From NCBI GenBank assembly GCA_051881815.1, contig JBJEQP010000015.1:1-25109 (forward strand): a DNA stretch of 25,109 nucleotides, in the 5' to 3' direction. Position numbers and translations under genes: made by a program. Source of the DNA: UMGS363 sp051881815. Lineage in GTDB: Bacteria; Bacillota; Clostridia; Oscillospirales; Ruminococcaceae. This document shows positions 22,983 through 25,109 of the stretch, piece after piece. Within the stretch, counting starts at the first letter, position 1, and every line of letters begins with the position of its first letter. The notes under the pieces were generated by a model. The model saw only the letters and a list, made by a program, of their open reading frames with translations, had not been told where the DNA came from and made no database searches.

Positions 22983-24461
22983 ATGAAAAAGCTTACCTTG
23001 ACGCTTACGGGAAAAGCCAAGAGCCACATAAACCGTGAGATATACGGCCACTTCTCCGAGCATCTCGGACGCTGCATCTACAACGGTATCTATGTCGGCG
23101 AGGAATCATCCATACCGAACACCGGCGGCGTAAGAAACGACGTTATCAATGCACTTAAAGAGATAAAGATACCCGTTCTCCGCTGGCCGGGCGGCTGCTT
23201 TGCCGATGAATACCATTGGAAGGACGGTATCGGCGAAAAATCCGCACGCAAAAAGATGATAAACACCAACTGGGGACACGTCACCGAGGACAACAGCTTC
23301 GGAACTCACGAATTTATGAACCTTTGCGAGGAGCTTGGCTGTGAGCCGTACATCGCAGGCAACCTCGGCAGTGGCACAGTGCAGGAGCTTGCCGAATGGG
23401 TCGAATATATGACCTTTGACGGACTTTCGCCGATGGCGGAGCTTCGCAAAAAGAACGGCAGAGAGAAGCCGTGGAAGCTCAAATACCTCGGTATCGGCAA
23501 TGAAAGCTGGGGCTGCGGCGGAAATATGCGTCCCGAATACTATGCCGATGAATACCGCCGCTATCAGTCCTTCTGCAAGAATTACAGCGGCAACGAGCTT
23601 TACAAGGTAGCCTGCGGCCCGAACAGCAGCGACTACAACTGGACGGAAGTCCTTATGAAAAATCTCAACGAATGGCACACAAAGGCTATCTCCCTGCATT
23701 ATTACACCGTTCCGAGCGGAAACTGGGAGAAAAAGGGCGACGCTGTTGACTTCACCAACGAGGAATATTACCGCACTATAAAGTCAACAATATATATGGA
23801 AGAGCTTATCCGTAAGCACGATGAGATAATGACCGCTTACGACCCCGACCATAAGATCGGTCTTATCGTTGACGAATGGGGCTGCTGGTACGATGTTGAA
23901 AAGGGCACGAACCCCGGCTTCCTCTATCAGCAGAACACAATGCGTGACGCTGTTGTTGCGGCTGTCAACCTCAATATCTTCAACGAACACTCCGACCGTG
24001 TTGTTATGGCGAATATTGCACAGGCTGTCAACGTTCTTCAGGCTGTCATCCTCACCGAGGGCGAAAAAATGGTGCTCACGCCCACATACTATGTCTTTAA
24101 GATGTACAGAGATCATCAGGACGCAGAGCTTCTTGAAAGCAGCCTTACAAATGCGCAGGCAGGAATGAACGGCTGCATCATCCCTGCAGTTTCACACTCG
24201 GCTTCCGTGAATAAGGACGGAGATGTGCTTGTGACCTTTGCCAACTGCTCGCTTGACGAGGATTACGAGATCAGTATTGACGGCGCAAATGCAAAATCTG
24301 TTTCGGGAGAAATACTTACGGCCGAGATACACGCTTACAACGGCTTTGACGGTGAAGAAAATGTTGCTCCGAAAGCCTTTGACGGCTTTAAGCTTGAAAA
24401 CGGCAAGCTTGTCGTTACCCTCCCGCGTCACAGCGTAGTTTCGCTCACCTTGAAGAAGTAA
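22983..24461 (+). CDS. GH51 alpha-L-arabinofuranosidase
   Basis: Glycoside hydrolase that releases arabinose from arabinoxylan- or arabinan-derived oligosaccharides, probably in the cytoplasm since no signal peptide is visible. The 492-residue protein, usual for the family, starts with a strand of the beta domain, then the TIM barrel with EIYGHFSEHLGRCIYNGIYV (19-38), PVLRWPGGCFADEYHWKDGIG (64-84), GIGNESWGCGG (170-180; acid/base Glu174) and LIVDEWGCWYD (294-304; nucleophile Glu298). A C-terminal jelly roll ends VVTLPRHSVVSLTLKK. The ATG has GGAGG 8 nt upstream. A possible TTG at 22968 lies ahead of that site and is rejected. It is followed after 1 nt by the small Cys-rich gene. Confidence 0.96.
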   Translation: MKKLTLTLTGKAKSHINREIYGHFSEHLGRCIYNGIYVGEESSIPNTGGVRNDVINALKEIKIPVLRWPGGCFADEYHWKDGIGEKSARKKMINTNWGHVTEDNSFGTHEFMNLCEELGCEPYIAGNLGSGTVQELAEWVEYMTFDGLSPMAELRKKNGREKPWKLKYLGIGNESWGCGGNMRPEYYADEYRRYQSFCKNYSGNELYKVACGPNSSDYNWTEVLMKNLNEWHTKAISLHYYTVPSGNWEKKGDAVDFTNEEYYRTIKSTIYMEELIRKHDEIMTAYDPDHKIGLIVDEWGCWYDVEKGTNPGFLYQQNTMRDAVVAAVNLNIFNEHSDRVVMANIAQAVNVLQAVILTEGEKMVLTPTYYVFKMYRDHQDAELLESSLTNAQAGMNGCIIPAVSHSASVNKDGDVLVTFANCSLDEDYEISIDGANAKSVSGEILTAEIHAYNGFDGEENVAPKAFDGFKLENGKLVVTLPRHSVVSLTLKK

Positions 24462-24462
24462 A

Positions 24463-24717
24463 ATGGAGAAAAAGCTCTGCAAGCGCTGTCTTCTTGACGA
24501 GCTTGATTATGACGAAGCCTATGAAGACATAAAGCGCTATATAAAGGACTTCCCCGGAGAAAAACGTGTTTCGCAGGAGGTTTATTCCGAAAGGTTAAGC
24601 ATCTGCAAGACCTGCTCCGAGCTTGAAAACGGAATTTGCAGAAAATGCGGCTGCTTTGTAGAGCTTCGTGCGCTGAAAAAGGGAATGTACTGCGCATCGG
24701 AGGAGAAAAAGTGGTGA
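24463..24717 (+). CDS. Small Cys-rich protein, DUF6171-like
   Basis: An 84-residue protein of unknown function. It has four Cys pairs or near-pairs: CKRC (6-9), CKTC (48-51), CRKC with CGC (59-64), and a last Cys at 77. The pattern suggests a small zinc-binding fold. A charged helix (about 12-30, DELDYDEAYEDIKRYIKDF) lies between the first two. The layout resembles DUF6171, small clostridial proteins without a known role. Its start overlaps nothing but lies 1 nt after the GH51 stop codon, so translation is probably coupled; there is no other clear ribosome binding site. A strong terminator follows. A link to arabinose use is only by position. Confidence 0.8.
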   Translation: MEKKLCKRCLLDELDYDEAYEDIKRYIKDFPGEKRVSQEVYSERLSICKTCSELENGICRKCGCFVELRALKKGMYCASEEKKW

Positions 24718-24750
24718 TATGCCCATTTTTTCAAAATAATCTTGTATAAT

Positions 24751-24793
24751 ACACGATCTGTAGCTTTACCGAGCACTGCAGATCGTGTTTTTT
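24751..24793 (+). terminator. Intrinsic terminator after the GH51 operon
   Basis: ACACGATCTGTAG (24751-24763) pairs with CTGCAGATCGTGT (24776-24788), 13 bp with one G·T, followed by six T. Confidence 0.9.
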
Positions 24794-24837
24794 CGTGAAC
24801 AAATATGATTTTAACGCCAATATTCACATTTAAGGCA

Positions 24838-24865
24838 TTGAATCATAGGGATTTTGGTGTATAAT
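24838..24865 (+). promoter_or_regulatory. Predicted promoter upstream of palindromic element copy 2
   Basis: TTGAAT (24838-24843), 16-bp spacer, TATAAT (24860-24865). It points right, so element copy 2 (24893-25053) would lie in its 5' leader ahead of whatever gene continues past the window edge. No gene is seen between 24718 and the edge. Confidence 0.55.
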
Positions 24866-24892
24866 ATTTAAGGACACACTGATTAATGTATC

Positions 24893-25053
24893 ATACTAAT
24901 AACCATTTAACCTATGGATAAAATACGGCGGCTATAATACGCCCACTCTGCGTCAAACTCCTTTGACAGGCGGCAGCCTGCCTGCAGTCGTTTTCCTTGA
25001 TTGGACGTATTCTATCCGCCGTCTTTATCCATAGAACAAATGGTTATTAGTAT
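24893..25053 (+). repeat. Palindromic element, copy 2 (structured, covarying)
   Basis: A 161-bp element with perfect 16-bp terminal inverted repeats (ATACTAATAACCATTT, 24893-24908, and its complement, 25038-25053). The arms continue as TATGGATAAA/TTTATCCATA and ACGGCGG/CCGCCGT. Inside are a GGC…GCC mini-hairpin around TATAATA (24930-24943) and the 44-nt core (24947-24990) with hairpins GTCAAA-CTCC-TTTGAC and CAGGC-GGCA-GCCTG. It belongs to the same family as 9735-9910. A possible MKKIKK… start lies at 25092, but it has no ribosome binding site. Confidence 0.82.
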
Positions 25054-25109
25054 CAAAATGAAAGACCAGCTATAAAAAGTCAATACCCCAAATGAAAAAA
25101 ATCAAGAAA

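Noticed and set aside
22803..23063. Upstream extension of the deacetylase (would add about 87 residues)
   Set aside because: It would cross two divergent promoters and the start of the GH51 gene; GGAG before 22802 fits the shorter form.
25092..25109. Possible gene start (MKKIKK…) at the right edge
   Set aside because: Only six codons are visible and there is no ribosome binding site; an ATG at 25058 gives just MKDQL-stop.
1..25109. CRISPR arrays, rRNA, tRNA, integrases or transposases
   Set aside because: I looked for regularly spaced repeats, tRNA-like cloverleaf sequences and recombinase motifs and saw none.

Overview
The window looks like chromosomal DNA of a low-to-mid-GC, Gram-positive, plant-fibre-degrading Firmicute. 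Ruminococcus or another member of the Oscillospiraceae is the best guess. The evidence is a hrcA-grpE-dnaK-dnaJ operon under a CIRCE operator, a birA/mreBCD/mrdA/minD shape cluster, a YtaF/MntP-type membrane protein, an intracellular GH51 arabinofuranosidase beside acetyl-esterase and deacetylase genes, and AGGAGG-type ribosome binding sites with some GTG/TTG starts. I see no phage, plasmid, insertion-sequence transposase, CRISPR array, rRNA or tRNA.

Layout. 1-7735 (minus strand, transcribed right to left): birA, then mreB, mreC, mreD and mrdA (PBP2) for cell shape and elongation, then minD and mgsA as a separate transcript behind their own terminator and promoter. MinC, MinE and RodA, which often accompany these genes in clostridia, are absent here. 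7858-8517 (plus): a two-fold repeated YtaF/MntP-type membrane protein. 8586-9975: structured intergenic repeats around an unrecognised two-helix membrane TPR-like protein. 9976-13378 (minus): a CBS-domain protein overlapping a small XRE regulator, then valS with its own promoter and no T-box. 13690-15549 (plus): a BMP/PnrA-type lipoprotein and a membrane-anchored XRE regulator. 15550-15928: a gene-free stretch packed with inverted repeats. 15929-20728 (minus): hrcA-grpE-dnaK-dnaJ, driven by a TTGACA/TATAAT promoter overlapped downstream by CIRCE with two extra half-sites. 20984-22802 (minus): a polysaccharide deacetylase and a lipoprotein SGNH (CE2-like) esterase. 22983-24717 (plus), divergent: a GH51 arabinofuranosidase and a small Cys-rich DUF6171-like protein.

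The genes are mostly housekeeping (cell wall, heat shock, translation, biotin) plus a small carbohydrate module. The most unusual content lies between the genes. There are two ~160-176 bp copies of one palindromic element (9735-9910 and 24893-25053, opposite orientations). Their 44-nt core matches at 41 of 44 positions, while the paired arms differ by compensatory changes, as in a conserved folded RNA or a hairpin-type mobile element. Each copy lies just upstream of a start codon on its own strand. A separate 160-bp element (8586-8745) is bounded by perfect 23-bp inverted repeats that are themselves hairpins. A three-hairpin unit sits at 15801-15893. A GGCGGAT/ATCCGCC hairpin recurs four times, twice as an intrinsic terminator.

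All calls are by eye, from motifs, ribosome binding sites and comparison with families known to me; no database search was run.
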